Of a stretch of DNA of 64,000 nucleotides, positions 16,501 to 24,815 are shown one piece after another. The position numbers and the translations under genes were made by a program. Each line of letters opens with the position of its first letter. Within the stretch, counting starts at the first letter, position 1. The stretch comes from Streptomyces spiramyceticus (lineage in GTDB: Bacteria; Actinomycetota; Actinomycetes; Streptomycetales; Streptomycetaceae): positions 1,240,001 through 1,304,000 of the forward strand of contig NZ_JARBAX010000002.1 of the NCBI RefSeq assembly GCF_028807635.1, written 5' to 3'. The notes below the pieces were generated by a model. It saw only the letters and a program-made list of their open reading frames with translations, made no database searches and had not been told where the DNA came from.

Positions 16501-18698
16501 CGCGCCCTCGCCAACGTCACCGGCGCGCCGCCGGCCAGGCCGGCCTGCACGGCGAGGGTGGCCGACGTGGTGGCGACCAGCGACTCCAGCGACACCGGCA
16601 TCGGCCCGCCGGTCCGCACGGCCTTGATGAACGCGGCCAGCTCGGCAGACTGGCCCTTGTCCCGGGCCTTGGGCAGCCGCGAACTGACCCACCGCTTGCG
16701 GCCGACCCCTCCGTCTGCAAACAGCGAGGCACGGACGAAGTCGTCGAGCCGCAGCACCTTGCCGTCCGCGATCAGGTCCAGCGTCTCCTTGGGGAAGGCC
16801 GACGAGCCGGTGGTGACGTAGCTGATGGTGGCGGTGGACCCGTCCGGGTAGCGCAGCACGACCTGCAGGTCCTCGTTGCCGGACGTGGCGACCGCGTACA
16901 CCGAGACCGGGTCGGCCTCGAGCAGCCAGCTTGCCGTGTCGATGAAGTGTCCGCCCTCGCCGGCGAACCGCGAGCCCTCGGTGCCCTGTTGGAGGTACCA
17001 GCTGCCGTGCTGCAGCCGGCCCGCGTTGACCAGGTAGCGGAGGCTCGCCGGACCGTTCCGGGCGCCGAACCGCTTCCTGGCCTCCTGCAGCAGCGGCGCG
17101 AACCGGCGGTTGAAGCCCACCTGCAGGCGGTCGTTGCCGGACTTCTCCACCGCCGCGAGCACGCCGGCCAGCTCGTCCTCGGTGAGCGCCAGGGGCTTCT
17201 CCACGAACACCGCCTTGCCGGCAAGGAGTGCCCTTTGGGTCAGTTCGGCGTGCGAGCTGTGGCGGGTGACCACGAACACCGCGTCGATGGACGGGTCGTC
17301 GAGCACGGCGTCGAGATCGGTGGTCGCCTCGGCGAAGCCGAACTTCCGCTTCGCGTTGGCCGCGGACAGCGCCGTCGTGGTGACGACCGTGGACAACTCG
17401 ACGCCGTCGCGCTGTGCCAGGTGCGGCAGCAGCATCGAGGTCGCGTAGTTTCCCGCGCCGGCGAACGCCACCCGCACCGACGCCTTGGCGGGCCGGGCCG
17501 GGGTGGGCGCTTTGCCGCTGCGTCGCACCGCGGGCACGGCCACCGCCGGGGCCGCTTCCCCCGCTTCCCTCGCTTGCTCGGGGTACCGGAACAGCACGGC
17601 CACGGCCTTCAGGTCGCCGTCCTTCAGGCGCTGGTACGTCTCGACGGCGTCGTCGAAGTCGGCGATGTGGGAGACCAGGGGCTCCACGTCGATGCGGCCG
17701 CGGGCGAGGAGATCGAGGAAGCACGCCAGGTTGCGGCGCTCAGTCCAGCGCACGTAGCCGATCGGGTAGTCCCGCCCCTCGAGCTCGTACTCCGGGTCGT
17801 AGCGTCCGGGGCCGTAACTGCGGGAGAACCGGACGTCGAGCTCTTTCTCGTAGTATGCGTTCCATGGCAGGTCCAGGCGGCACTTGCCGATGTCGACGAC
17901 CCGGCCGCGGTCCCGGCAGAGCCGGGCGGCCAGCTCGACGGGCTGGTTGCTGCCGCCGCCGGCGGCCAGGTACACCTGGTCCACGCCGTGACCGCCGGTG
18001 AGCTCGGCGACGGAGGCTTCCACGGCCGCGGACGCGGGATCACCGCAGGCCGCGGCGCCCAGGCGCTCGGCGAGCTCGCAGCGCGCCCGGTCGGGGTCGA
18101 CCCCGACGACACGGACCCCCGAGGCGGTGAGGAGCTGCACCACCAACTGCCCGATAAGACCGAGGCCGATGACAAGGGCCACGTCGCCGAGCTGTGGCTC
18201 GCCGCGGCGGACGCCCTGCATCGCGATCGACCCGACGGTGCCGAAGGCCGCGTGCCGCGGCGCGAGGCCGTCCGGCACCCGGGCGTAGAGGTTCTTCGGC
18301 ACCCAGTTCAGCTCGGCGTGCAACGCGTGCTCGTTGCCGGCGCAGGCCACCAGGTCGCCGACCTTCACATCGTCGATCCCGGTGCCGACCTGCTCGACCA
18401 CCCCGCACAGCGAGTAGCCCAGCGGCGTGTAGGAGTCCAGCTTGCCCATCACCTTGCGGTAGGTGGCGGGCACCCCGTTGGTGGCCACGCTCTGCATGAC
18501 CTTGGCCACCTGGTCCGGCCGGGTGCGGGCCTTGCCCAGCATCGACATGCCGGCCTCGGACACCTTCATGAGCTCGGTCCCGGTGGATATCAGCGAGTAG
18601 GCGCTGCGGACCAGCACACCGCCCGCCTTGCACCCCGGCACCGGCACGTCGAGCACCGTCAGCTCGCCGCTCTTGTAGTTCTGTACAACCTGCTTCAC
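16497..18698 (-). CDS. Bi-domain oxidoreductase: zinc-type alcohol dehydrogenase fused to Gfo/Idh/MocA
   Basis: A 733-residue fusion. Residues about 1-365 form a medium-chain dehydrogenase (AFGTVGSIAMQG, VIGLGLIGQL Rossmann motif). Residues about 395-733 form a Gfo/Idh/MocA oxidoreductase (VAFAGAGNYATSMLL, VFVEKPLALT, GEGGHFIDT). Such fusions are typically next to heparinase-like genes in exopolysaccharide clusters, as here, and are thought to act on a sugar-nucleotide or uronate intermediate; the reaction is unproven. An Ala/Pro-rich linker joins the halves. The GTG start has GGGGA upstream, and the asparagine synthase-like gene ends 17 bp upstream. Confidence 0.88.
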   Translation of the reverse strand: MKQVVQNYKSGELTVLDVPVPGCKAGGVLVRSAYSLISTGTELMKVSEAGMSMLGKARTRPDQVAKVMQSVATNGVPATYRKVMGKLDSYTPLGYSLCGVVEQVGTGIDDVKVGDLVACAGNEHALHAELNWVPKNLYARVPDGLAPRHAAFGTVGSIAMQGVRRGEPQLGDVALVIGLGLIGQLVVQLLTASGVRVVGVDPDRARCELAERLGAAACGDPASAAVEASVAELTGGHGVDQVYLAAGGGSNQPVELAARLCRDRGRVVDIGKCRLDLPWNAYYEKELDVRFSRSYGPGRYDPEYELEGRDYPIGYVRWTERRNLACFLDLLARGRIDVEPLVSHIADFDDAVETYQRLKDGDLKAVAVLFRYPEQAREAGEAAPAVAVPAVRRSGKAPTPARPAKASVRVAFAGAGNYATSMLLPHLAQRDGVELSTVVTTTALSAANAKRKFGFAEATTDLDAVLDDPSIDAVFVVTRHSSHAELTQRALLAGKAVFVEKPLALTEDELAGVLAAVEKSGNDRLQVGFNRRFAPLLQEARKRFGARNGPASLRYLVNAGRLQHGSWYLQQGTEGSRFAGEGGHFIDTASWLLEADPVSVYAVATSGNEDLQVVLRYPDGSTATISYVTTGSSAFPKETLDLIADGKVLRLDDFVRASLFADGGVGRKRWVSSRLPKARDKGQSAELAAFIKAVRTGGPMPVSLESLVATTSATLAVQAGLAGGAPVTLARAR

Positions 18699-18715
18699 CC
18701 GAAGTCCCCTTGTTC

Positions 18716-20650
18716 CTATGCCGTTAAGCGGGTGCTCTGGCCGGAGCCAGAGGTCGCGCCGCGATACCAGTACTCGAGGGTCAGCACATGCCACAGATGC
18801 TTGGAGAAGTCCCGCTGCCCGGCGGCGTCCTCGGCGACCATGCGCGCCAGCGCGTCGCGGCGCAGGAGCCCGGAGTTGACGAGCACGCCGTCGTTGACCA
18901 CCTCGCGCACCAGAGGTGCCAGATCCCGGCTCATCCAGGCCCGCAGCGGGGCGCTGAACAGGCCCTTGGGCCGGTACACGATCTCCCGGGGCAGGATCGA
19001 GGTGGCCGCTTCCTTGAGGACGGCCTTGCCCTGTCGTCCGACGATCTTGCGATCGCCGGGCACGGCGAACGCCGCCTTGACCACCTCGACATCCACGTAC
19101 GGCACCCGCACCTCGGTCGACGCGGCCATGCTCGACCGGTCCGTGTAAGCGAGGTTCAGGCCCGGCAGGAACATCCGGGCGTCGCCCAGACACATGCGGT
19201 TGACGAAGTCGTCGAGGTCGTTGTCCTGGTAGATGTCCGCGTGCTCGGTCAGCACGTCCTCGACCGCCTGGGCCAAGTCCGGATTGACGAGGGCGAGCAG
19301 CTCGTCCTGGTCGTACATGGTGTAGCTGCGCCGGAACGCGGTCTCCTCCGGCAGATCGGCGAAGGAGAGGAACCGCTTCGCGAAGCGCACCGACCGGTAC
19401 CCGCGGCGGGCCGTGGCGACCGGCAGCCTGTCCACGGCCCTGGACAGGCCGCGCCGCAGGGGCCGCGGGACGCGCTGGTAGCGCAGCGCGATCAGGTTGG
19501 CCAGGTGCTTGCGGTAACCGGCGAACAGCTCGTCGGCGCCCATCCCCGACAGCATCACCTTGACCCCCGCCTCCCGGGCGGCCTCGCAGATCAGGAACGT
19601 GTTGATCGCGGCGGGGTCGCCGATCGGCTCGTCCAGGTGGTACGTCATCTCGGGCAGCAGGTCGAGCACATTCGGCGCGATCTCGATCTCGTGCAGGTCG
19701 ACGCCGAACCGCTCGGCCACCTGCCGGGCGTAGCGAAGGTCGTCCGGCATCGCCTCGAACTTGGCGTCCTCGGCGCGGAATCCGATCGTGTACGCGGAGA
19801 TCCCGGGTCGGTCGCGGGCCGCAAGCGCGGTCAGGTAGCTGGAGTCGAGACCGCCGGAGAGGAAGGTCGCCACGGGTACGTCGGAGAGCAGATGGCGTCG
19901 GGTCGACTCCTCGACGACGGCGGCCAGGTCCGGCTGCTCGCCGCTCCGAGCCCGCTCCCGGCCCTCGGCGGCGATGTCCCTCAGGTGCCAGTACCGGCCG
20001 CGCTCCACCCGGCCGTCGGGCCGGCACCTGAGCCAGCTTCCCGGCGGCAGCTTCTCCGCCTCGCGGTACGCGCACCGCGAGTCCGGCACCCAGTAGTACA
20101 ACAGCGAGGCCACCAGCGCCGCATGGTCCACCTCCAGCGACCCGCCGGTGGCGACGGCGAGCGCCTTGAGCTCGGAGGCGAACACCAGGCCCGCACCGCG
20201 CCGGAGCAGGAACAGCGGCTTGATGCCCAACTGGTCGCGCGCCAGCACCAGTTCACCGGTGCGCTCGTCGAAGATCCCGAACGCGAACATGCCGCGCAGC
20301 CGGGGAAGGCAGTCCGTTCCCCAGCGCCGCCAGGCCTCGAGCAGCACCTCGGTGTCGGAGGTACCGCGGAAGCGCACCCCGGCGGCCGCCAACTCGGCCC
20401 GCAGCTCGGGCGCGTTGTAGAGCTCACCGTTGTACGTCAGGACCAGGCCGCCCGAGACCATCGGCTGGGCGCCGGTCTCGGACAGGTCGATGACGGCGAG
20501 CCGGCGGTGCCCGAGCTGTACTTCGCCGTTACCGGCGGGGTGGCCGTACCGGCCCGCCCCGTCCGGGCCGCGGTGGGCGAGGGTATCGGTGAGCCGGTCG
20601 GTCACGGCCTTCCCGTCCGGCCATAGGTAAGTTCCTGAGATGCCACACAT
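18716..20650 (-). CDS. asnB: AsnB-type glutamine-dependent amidotransferase
   Basis: A 644-residue class II amidotransferase. MCGISG exposes Cys2 as the glutaminase nucleophile after Met removal. The N-terminal domain (about 1-200) has LAHRGPDG and YNGELYN, and the synthetase domain has the PP-loop SGGLDSS (265-271). The family makes asparagine, but AsnB homologues inside polysaccharide loci usually amidate carboxyl groups, e.g. uronic acids to uronamides. Here it lies beside an AlgD-like dehydrogenase and a lyase of uronate type, so polymer amidation is the better guess (inference). The ATG is 3 bp from the Wzz-like stop. Confidence 0.9.
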   Translation of the reverse strand: MCGISGTYLWPDGKAVTDRLTDTLAHRGPDGAGRYGHPAGNGEVQLGHRRLAVIDLSETGAQPMVSGGLVLTYNGELYNAPELRAELAAAGVRFRGTSDTEVLLEAWRRWGTDCLPRLRGMFAFGIFDERTGELVLARDQLGIKPLFLLRRGAGLVFASELKALAVATGGSLEVDHAALVASLLYYWVPDSRCAYREAEKLPPGSWLRCRPDGRVERGRYWHLRDIAAEGRERARSGEQPDLAAVVEESTRRHLLSDVPVATFLSGGLDSSYLTALAARDRPGISAYTIGFRAEDAKFEAMPDDLRYARQVAERFGVDLHEIEIAPNVLDLLPEMTYHLDEPIGDPAAINTFLICEAAREAGVKVMLSGMGADELFAGYRKHLANLIALRYQRVPRPLRRGLSRAVDRLPVATARRGYRSVRFAKRFLSFADLPEETAFRRSYTMYDQDELLALVNPDLAQAVEDVLTEHADIYQDNDLDDFVNRMCLGDARMFLPGLNLAYTDRSSMAASTEVRVPYVDVEVVKAAFAVPGDRKIVGRQGKAVLKEAATSILPREIVYRPKGLFSAPLRAWMSRDLAPLVREVVNDGVLVNSGLLRRDALARMVAEDAAGQRDFSKHLWHVLTLEYWYRGATSGSGQSTRLTA

Positions 20651-20653
20651 GTG

Positions 20654-22174
20654 CTACCGCGCCTCCTGGTCGCTGTCCGGGACCCGTGCGGCCCACATCG
20701 GCTGCCGCTCCGTCCGCCGCCGGCCCGTCCCGTTCTGTCGGGCCAAGCGCTCGCTCTGGCCGCGCAGCGCGGTGTGCAGCCCGTCCCACAGCGTGCCGTC
20801 GGTTCTGTCCCGCGGATCGGGGTCGATCAGCACCACACCGATCACCGCGATGCCCTGGTCCGCGAGCTGCCGCGCCACGGTGTGCAGCCATGCGGCGCTG
20901 CCGTGCCCGGCACGCACGACGAGCACGGTCCGGGTGCCGAGGTACTGGAGGTCGGTCCACGCCGTGCCGGGCGCCACCGAGCCGACGCCGAGCCGGCGCT
21001 CCTGCTGCGGCACGGCCGCGGCACGCTCGCCGCTGACCACGGTCGGGTCTCCCGGCTTCAGGCGGCGGCCCCCGAGCTGCGGGCCCGGCAGGCCGTCGAT
21101 GATGACCACGGGCCCCTCCGGTTCCAGTGCCCGGGCGAGGTCCAGGGCGATCGCACTCGTGCTGCGCGCACAGCCCAGTTCAAGGAGCGACACCGGTTCC
21201 GCGGAGCCGAGCACCGTGCGGGCCAGGGACGTGGTGAGCCTGGTCCGTGCCTCGCGGATCCGTCGGCGCTGCCAGGGCCTGCCCGTCCGGCGGGGCAGCT
21301 CCGTGATGACCGAGGCGCCCAGGTTCGCCGCGATCTCCCGGCGCAGCACGGGGCGGTCCGCCACCACCGAGCCGACCGCGGCCAGCGCGAGCCCGAGGAC
21401 GAGTCCGAGTGCGAGCCCGATCGCGGCGTTGGTGGCGGCGGCCTTGGGCAGGGAGTGCTGCACCGCGCGCGGGGCGTCCACGATCTGTGTGCCGGCGATG
21501 AGCTGGGGCGTGCCGGTGCGTGCCTCCGCCGCGCGCTCATCGAAATCGGCTATCCGCGAGGTGAGTTCGGCCCGGCGGGCGAAGAGCGACTCGAAGTTCG
21601 CCGAGGCTTCCGGGCTGTTGTCCTGCGGTCCGTCTCCGATCGCCTTGTTGACCTGGGCGAGTTCGTCCCGCATGCGGTCGCGCTGGTCGAGCAGAGCCTT
21701 GGCCTCGGCTTTCGCGGCTGCCTGTATCTGCTTCACATGGTTCGCGACGAACGCTTCGGCCAGCGCCTTGGCGCGGGCCACCGCTTCCGCGTCGTTGTCA
21801 CCCGTCACATTGATCTGCAGCAGGTTGTTGGTCAAGCCGATGCCCTCGTAGTCCTGCATGAAGTCCTCTGGTTTGTCTATGGAGTTGAGGGCCTGCAGGG
21901 CGTTACTGGCGATCCGTGTGGTCTGCAGCAGCGCGACGTCGGTGCGGATCAGCGTTCCGGGGTCGTTCGGCTGGTCGGCCTGATGCGCGACGAGCACCTT
22001 GGTCACCGCGGTCGGCGGTGGCGGCATCAGGACTGCCACCGCCGCGCCGACGAGCAGCCCGAGGAGTGCCATGAAGGACCAGAGGCGGCGCCGTCTGCGT
22101 ACCGCCACCACCAGCGCCTGCAGGTCGAAGAGCGGAGCGGCGGCCGACGACTCCGAAGTCGTACTCGTCGTCAC
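20654..22174 (-). CDS. Wzz-type chain-length determinant with C-terminal Rossmann-like extension
   Basis: A 506-residue protein. A first transmembrane helix (about 30-55, LWSFMALLGLLVGAAVAVL) is followed by an extracellular helical region with coiled-coil character (about 150-240), then a second helix (AAIGLALGLVLGLALAAVGSVV) and a cytoplasmic domain of about 220 residues. The layout is that of polysaccharide co-polymerases. The cytoplasmic part (ITELP..., VVIIDGLPG) resembles the fused BY-kinase position but lacks a recognisable Walker A lysine motif, so it is probably an inactive ATPase relative. GTG start in a GTGA overlap with the next Wzz-like gene. Confidence 0.8.
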   Translation of the reverse strand: MTTSTTSESSAAAPLFDLQALVVAVRRRRRLWSFMALLGLLVGAAVAVLMPPPPTAVTKVLVAHQADQPNDPGTLIRTDVALLQTTRIASNALQALNSIDKPEDFMQDYEGIGLTNNLLQINVTGDNDAEAVARAKALAEAFVANHVKQIQAAAKAEAKALLDQRDRMRDELAQVNKAIGDGPQDNSPEASANFESLFARRAELTSRIADFDERAAEARTGTPQLIAGTQIVDAPRAVQHSLPKAAATNAAIGLALGLVLGLALAAVGSVVADRPVLRREIAANLGASVITELPRRTGRPWQRRRIREARTRLTTSLARTVLGSAEPVSLLELGCARSTSAIALDLARALEPEGPVVIIDGLPGPQLGGRRLKPGDPTVVSGERAAAVPQQERRLGVGSVAPGTAWTDLQYLGTRTVLVVRAGHGSAAWLHTVARQLADQGIAVIGVVLIDPDPRDRTDGTLWDGLHTALRGQSERLARQNGTGRRRTERQPMWAARVPDSDQEAR

Positions 22175-23538
22175 CTTGAACCTCCCGTCGCGTTGTCGCC
22201 GACCGCGAGCGCCAGCGTGGCGGCATCCCGAGGATGGCCGGCGGACCGTTTCGGACGGGTCCGGACCAGGCCGGCGAGGACGATGCCGACGACCTCGTGC
22301 TTGGCGTCCGCACATGCCCCGGCGATGTCGGCGAGTTCCGCTGAGGTCCAGCTGCCCGCGCTGAGCACGATCAGGGCACCGGACTCGTTGGTGCGGTCCG
22401 GCACCATGGGCCGGGACGTCGAAACTCCTACCACCCGCAGCATCGGATCGCCCTCGGCCTCGGCGACGAGCTGTCCGGCGGCTCGGCGGGCGATCTCGTC
22501 GCCGGCCGGGACGACAACCAACAGCCTTCGGGGGGCCGGGAGTTGGTCCCGGAGCCGGGTGCACACCCGCCGGTAGCGGAGCTGCCTGCCGGCCTCGTCG
22601 CCGGAGGTCTGCAGGGGCGGTATGTCCCACCGGATGTCGACGCCGAGCAGCCGGCGGATCCGGGCCCGCGGGCCGTGGTCCTCCGGCCGGTGCGCGGACC
22701 GTTCACCGGGTACGTCGACGGTGCCGAGCAGCGTCGAGTCCAGCGCCGCGGCGATCTCCGGTTCGGTGCGCAGCCGACGGCTCATCCGTGCGGCGGTGAG
22801 ATGGCCGACGACCGCGAGCAGGAAGAACAGCACCGCCCCGGCGACGATGAGCTGCATCCGCGTCGGCGGTGCCTCGCTGTCCGGCCGGGCCGCCGGCCCC
22901 ATGACGACCATGTTGGCCTTGTTGGCGGCCGGGTCGACCTGGTCCAGCTTCTTGATGGCGTCCTGCAGCGCGGTGCGCAGCTTCGCGAGCTCGGTGCGGG
23001 TCTGCACGCTCTCCACGGTCTGCCCCGGATCGGTCGCCTCGGCCAGCTCGGTGATGCGGCGGCTGGTCTGCACCACCATCTTCCGCAGCTCCTCGGGCCC
23101 CGTCGTCGCTTCGGAGTCGGTGTTGTCGCCTGCGAGCCGCGCGGCGAATGTGACGAATTGCTGGGCCACTTGGTCGGAGAGTTCCTGTGCGCGCTCCGGG
23201 CTGTCGGCCGTACCCGAGATCTTGACGATGTTCCCGTCGGTGGCCTTGGCGCTCACCCGGTCCCGCAGCTCGCTGCCGCTGACCCCGGTCCAGCCGAGCG
23301 TGGCGGCCGCACGGTTGACCACCACCGAACTGGTCGCGATCTCCGCCTGAGTCAGCAGCTCGCGCTCCTCCCACTGACCCGGCAGCAGTACCGATGCCGA
23401 CGTCGTATAACGCGGCGGGAACAGCAGAGAGGTGCCGTAGCCGACGAGCGCACCCACCAACGTGAGGACGGTGAGCAGCCGCCAGCGCTGACGGATGATC
23501 CGGCCGATGGTGACCAGGCGTATCGTGTCGTCGCTCAA
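22171..23538 (-). CDS. Second Wzz/YveK-like chain-length determinant
   Basis: A 455-residue paralogue-like co-polymerase. It has TM1 about 20-40 (LLTVLTLVGALVGYGTSLLF), the YTTSASVLLP beta segment after TM1, a long helical extracellular region, TM2 about 230-255, and a cytoplasmic C-terminal domain of about 200 residues without a visible Walker A motif. Two adjacent Wzz-like proteins are unusual and may form a hetero-oligomer that sets chain length. The start is TTG in a TTGA overlap with the upstream GT4 gene, making three start-codon types in consecutive overlaps. Confidence 0.78.
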   Translation of the reverse strand: MSDDTIRLVTIGRIIRQRWRLLTVLTLVGALVGYGTSLLFPPRYTTSASVLLPGQWEERELLTQAEIATSSVVVNRAAATLGWTGVSGSELRDRVSAKATDGNIVKISGTADSPERAQELSDQVAQQFVTFAARLAGDNTDSEATTGPEELRKMVVQTSRRITELAEATDPGQTVESVQTRTELAKLRTALQDAIKKLDQVDPAANKANMVVMGPAARPDSEAPPTRMQLIVAGAVLFFLLAVVGHLTAARMSRRLRTEPEIAAALDSTLLGTVDVPGERSAHRPEDHGPRARIRRLLGVDIRWDIPPLQTSGDEAGRQLRYRRVCTRLRDQLPAPRRLLVVVPAGDEIARRAAGQLVAEAEGDPMLRVVGVSTSRPMVPDRTNESGALIVLSAGSWTSAELADIAGACADAKHEVVGIVLAGLVRTRPKRSAGHPRDAATLALAVGDNATGGSR

Positions 23539-24815
23539 CGGCCCGGCCTCCTCCGTATCCGGCCCGGGCCGCGCGCCGACACCGGAGCGTTCTCACGGCA
23601 GGCGGCGGCGTAGGCGGCCAGCAGCGACGCCTGCGAGTTCCGCCAGGACAGTGGCCCGCCGATCCGCTCCTGGCCGATCTTGCCCATCCGGGCCCGCTGC
23701 TCCGGATCGTCGAGCAACTCCGTGATGAGCTTGGCGAATTCGGCCTCGTCGTTGGCGGGCGCGTAGACGGCGGCGTCACCGGCGGAGACCCGCGCCTCCC
23801 GGAGGTCGAACGAGACGATCGGCCGGCCCATCACCATGTACTCCAGGACCTTGTTCATGGTCGACACGTCGTTGAGCGGATTGCGCGGGTCGGGGGAGAG
23901 GCACACGTCCGCAGTGGACAGATAGCGGACCAGGTCGGCGTCCGGGATGCGCCCGGTGAACTGCACCTGCTCCGAGAGCCCGAGCCGCCGGGACAGCTCC
24001 ACCATCGCGTCGAAGGCGTCGCCGGCGCCGACGAACACCGCATGCCAGTCGGTCCGCCCGAGCTCGTCGCGCAGCTTGGCGAGAGAGCGCAGGGCGTAGT
24101 CGACCCCGTCCTGCGGGCCCATCACGCCGAGGTAGCACAGCAGATGAGGTTTGCCGCGCTTCAACTCCGGTTCGGGCGGCACCGGGTGGAAGCGGTCGAT
24201 GTCGGGCGCACTGCGCACCACGAAGACGTCCTCCGGCCTCCGGCCGCCGCGGCGCAGCGCGACGTCCCGGTAGCTCTCGTTCGTGGCGAGCACGACGTCC
24301 GCGGCCCGGTAGGTCCGCCGTTCCAGCGCGCACACGGCGCGGTAGAGCAGGTCCTTGCCGCGGTCGAACCGGGAGAGGTACAGCTCGGGCACCAGGTCGT
24401 GCTGGTCGAAGACGAACCGCGTGCCGCGCCGCTTCAGCCACAGCGCCGGCAGAAACAGCAGGTCGGGCGGGTTGCAGGCGTGGACCACGTCGACCGGGCC
24501 GACCTTGCGGGCCAGCCGGAACGTGTGCCACAAGGCCGATCCGTACTCGCGCAGATAGCCGGCCGGTCCTCCGGTGGCCGCGCGCAACGGGTAGCGGTGG
24601 ATCCGCACCCCGTCGATCTCCGCCTCCGGCTCGGTGTCCCGCTTCGTCCCCCGGGGGCAGATGACGTGCACCGTCCAGCCCGCGTCGCGCAGCGTCGTGC
24701 ACTCCTGCCACACCCGCCGGTCGAAGGGCACCGACAGGTTCTCCACCAGGATCAGCGCGCGCCGGTCCGGCCGGTCGCCGCTGGCTGTGTCATCAAACGA
24801 TGTGTCACCAAGCAA
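23535..24815 (-). CDS. Family 4 glycosyltransferase (start uncertain)
   Basis: GT-B glycosyltransferase. The N-terminal block RALILVENLSVPFDRRVWQE is followed by VDVVHACNPPDLLFLP, FDQHDLVPELYL, LCYLGVMGPQDGVDYALRSL and the C-terminal NDVSTMNKVLEYMVMGRPIVSF, as in capsule and EPS GT4 enzymes. The start is unclear. A TTG at 24815 (used here, 426 aa) gives about 20 residues before the conserved core and overlaps the dehydrogenase gene by 11 bp; another TTG at 24878 would give 447 aa and a 74 bp overlap. Neither has a strong Shine-Dalgarno sequence. Confidence 0.82.
   Translation of the reverse strand: MLGDTSFDDTASGDRPDRRALILVENLSVPFDRRVWQECTTLRDAGWTVHVICPRGTKRDTEPEAEIDGVRIHRYPLRAATGGPAGYLREYGSALWHTFRLARKVGPVDVVHACNPPDLLFLPALWLKRRGTRFVFDQHDLVPELYLSRFDRGKDLLYRAVCALERRTYRAADVVLATNESYRDVALRRGGRRPEDVFVVRSAPDIDRFHPVPPEPELKRGKPHLLCYLGVMGPQDGVDYALRSLAKLRDELGRTDWHAVFVGAGDAFDAMVELSRRLGLSEQVQFTGRIPDADLVRYLSTADVCLSPDPRNPLNDVSTMNKVLEYMVMGRPIVSFDLREARVSAGDAAVYAPANDEAEFAKLITELLDDPEQRARMGKIGQERIGGPLSWRNSQASLLAAYAAACRENAPVSARGPGRIRRRPGR

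Noticed and set aside
16497..20075. Fusion of AsnB-shadow sequence with the bi-domain oxidoreductase
   Set aside because: The part before the GTG at 18698 is asnB read in the wrong frame; the oxidoreductase begins at MKQVVQNY.
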